A stretch of DNA of 64,000 nucleotides, from contig NZ_JAPENW010000001.1 of NCBI RefSeq assembly GCF_026341855.1, forward strand, positions 682,001 through 746,000, given 5' to 3'. The stretch is from Streptomyces sp. NBC_00568 (GTDB lineage Bacteria; Actinomycetota; Actinomycetes; Streptomycetales; Streptomycetaceae). The first letter of the stretch is position 1. Every line of letters begins with the position of its first letter. The notes below the pieces were generated by a model. The model was not told the DNA's origin and did not search any database. It saw only the letters and a program-made list of their open reading frames with translations. This document shows positions 62,933 through 64,000 of this stretch, piece after piece. The translations under genes and the position numbers were made by a program.

Positions 62933-64000
62933 TCAGGACACAGGCCGCGAATCGGCCCAGGCCACCTCGAACTCCTCGCGATAGGTGGGGAAAAGTCCCT
63001 CTTCATTACTTTCGTCCGGTTTGACGAGCCGGCTGCCGCCGCGCAGCACCAGGACCGGCGCCTCCATGCCGCGCGTCCGGCGCAGATACGACTGCACGAC
63101 CGCGATGCCGTCCGAGCCGTCCCCGTCCACGAGGTAGGCGGTGAAGCGGGGCGTCTCGTCGTAGACCTGGATCTCGAAGGCGTCCGGGTCACGCAGCCTG
63201 GACCGGACCCGTCGCATGTGCAGGATGTTCATCTCGACGGCCCGGCTCAACTCGCCGCGTTTGATGCCGAGTTCACGCTCCCGCCGTTTGACGGCGCTGG
63301 ACGCGGGGTTCAGGAACAGCAGCCGCGTCCGGCAGCCGGACTCGGCGAGGCGGACCAGCCGGCGCCCGGAGAAGTTCTGCACCAGCAGGTTCAGGCCGAT
63401 GCCGATCGCGTCGAGGCGGCGGGCTCCGCCGAAGAGGTCCTCGGCGGGGAACTGGCGCAGCAGCCGCACCCGGTCGGAGTGCACCCCGACGACGTCCGCG
63501 TACCGGTCGCCCACGAGGTCCTCGACGGCGTCCACGGGCAGCCGACGCGCGGAGGGCACGTCGCTCCCGGCGCCGAGGATCTCCAGGAGCTTGGCCGCGG
63601 CCCGCTCGGCCTGGCCCAGCACGGCCTCGGACAGGGCGCGGTTGCGCGACACGACGTTCCGGGTCACTTCCAGTTCGTCCAGGGCCAGTTCGACGTCCCT
63701 GCGCTCGTCGAAGTAGGGCTCGAAGCACGGCCAGTGCTGCACCATCAGCTCGCGCAGCTGGGGCAACGTGAGGAAACTGAGCACGTTGTCGTCGGCCGGG
63801 TCGAGCAAGTACCCCTTGCGGCGGCTGACTTCGCGGACGGCGACCGCCCGCTGCACCCACTCCTGCCCGGCGGGACCCGCGGCGGCGACCACCCAGTCGT
63901 CGCCGTGGACGGGTTCGTAGATGGGACGGAGAACAGCGGCCACGACCGCGCGCAGCCGCTGTTCGACCAGGTTCAGCCAGATGTAGGCGCGCCCGGCTCG
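62933..64000 (-). CDS. SAV2148-type HEPN domain-containing protein (5' end outside window)
   Basis: The last 355 residues of a large actinobacterial protein; the frame is open through base 64000 (RAGRAYIWLNLVEQRLRAVV precedes the first in-window start-like codon), so the start lies beyond the right edge. Helical blocks RNVVSRNRALSEAVLGQAER, FPAEDLFGGARRLDAIGIGL and a C-terminal alpha/beta domain (LLFLNPASSAVKRRERELGI, RLRDPDAFEIQVYDETPRF). The HEPN assignment is family recognition from memory. Role unknown. Confidence 0.75.
   Translation of the reverse strand, partial: RAGRAYIWLNLVEQRLRAVVAAVLRPIYEPVHGDDWVVAAAGPAGQEWVQRAVAVREVSRRKGYLLDPADDNVLSFLTLPQLRELMVQHWPCFEPYFDERRDVELALDELEVTRNVVSRNRALSEAVLGQAERAAAKLLEILGAGSDVPSARRLPVDAVEDLVGDRYADVVGVHSDRVRLLRQFPAEDLFGGARRLDAIGIGLNLLVQNFSGRRLVRLAESGCRTRLLFLNPASSAVKRRERELGIKRGELSRAVEMNILHMRRVRSRLRDPDAFEIQVYDETPRFTAYLVDGDGSDGIAVVQSYLRRTRGMEAPVLVLRGGSRLVKPDESNEEGLFPTYREEFEVAWADSRPVS

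Overview
The window is high-GC DNA from the chromosome of a Streptomyces or very close actinomycete. This rests on extreme third-position G/C, many Tat and lipoprotein exports, TANNNT -10 boxes placed 6-7 nt before start codons (leaderless mRNAs), a SigE-family sigma factor, and a sulfate-assimilation operon laid out as I remember it from Streptomyces coelicolor (around SCO6093-SCO6102, from memory). It holds about 60 protein genes. I saw no rRNA, tRNA, IS element, CRISPR array or complete prophage. Region by region: 1-3.6 kb has the end of a GH2 beta-galactosidase overlapping an MFS transporter gene. 3.6-6.0 kb has a small unknown gene coupled to a Tat-exported CehA/McbA-type metallohydrolase gene that is broken twice (a frameshift at a run of nine G and an in-frame TGA), with a TetR regulator divergent from it. 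6.9-9.9 kb has an Lrp/AsnC regulator divergent from an amino-acid permease whose 3' end runs about 200 bp into a convergent PEP-mutase-family gene; a DinB-like gene is coupled to the latter. 9.9-10.3 kb carries a 28-29-bp tandem repeat array. 10.3-12.9 kb has a membrane-anchored unknown, then a SigE-family sigma factor overlapping a membrane-anchored PQQ-type beta-propeller. 12.9-14.7 kb has two adjacent genes sharing a phage-tail-fibre-like C-terminal domain, the larger also carrying a TagC/phage receptor-binding-protein-like propeller. 14.8-16.1 kb has a small membrane protein and a rhomboid protease. 16.2-22.6 kb is a plant cell-wall saccharification island: DUF2264 hydrolase, rhamnogalacturonan acetylesterase, PL4-type rhamnogalacturonan lyase, and a GH43-CBM13 protein resembling exo-beta-1,3-galactanases. 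With the beta-galactosidase at the left edge it would deacetylate and cut rhamnogalacturonan-I and trim its galactan side chains. 22.6-32.8 kb is mixed metabolism and regulation: a LysR/SDR pair, a methyltransferase remnant, homocysteine methyltransferase, carboxylesterase, ThuA, VOC, two AraC regulators, an NmrA-type protein and a YihY/BrkB membrane protein. 32.8-38.2 kb has an AidB-like acyl-CoA dehydrogenase, a GAF regulator, a secreted unknown and a GNAT acetyltransferase. 38.2-41.3 kb encodes a 1,029-residue membrane-anchored NACHT NTPase. 41.4-51.0 kb is the sulfur operon: candidate operator, a 27-residue cysteine-containing leader peptide, sulfite reductase, a small zinc-ribbon protein, cysH, cysC, cysD, cysN, an ABC importer of the nitrate/sulfonate/taurine type, and sirohydrochlorin chelatase, which makes the siroheme the reductase needs. 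Most junctions overlap by 4 nt. 51-64 kb has a DsbA-like oxidoreductase, a mycothiol/DinB-type protein, ketopantoate reductase, small unknowns, an MMPL transporter, an OleD-like macrolide glycosyltransferase with a 16-bp palindrome at its promoter, an MBL-fold protein, a CDP-alcohol phosphatidyltransferase, an APH-type kinase, a DEDDh exonuclease and the end of a SAV2148-type HEPN protein. Main leads for new biology: the phage-fibre-like secreted pair, the membrane NACHT protein, the cysteine leader peptide with its zinc-ribbon partner, and the dense set of leaderless promoters, including one 17-bp divergent promoter in which a single TACGGTA can serve both genes.
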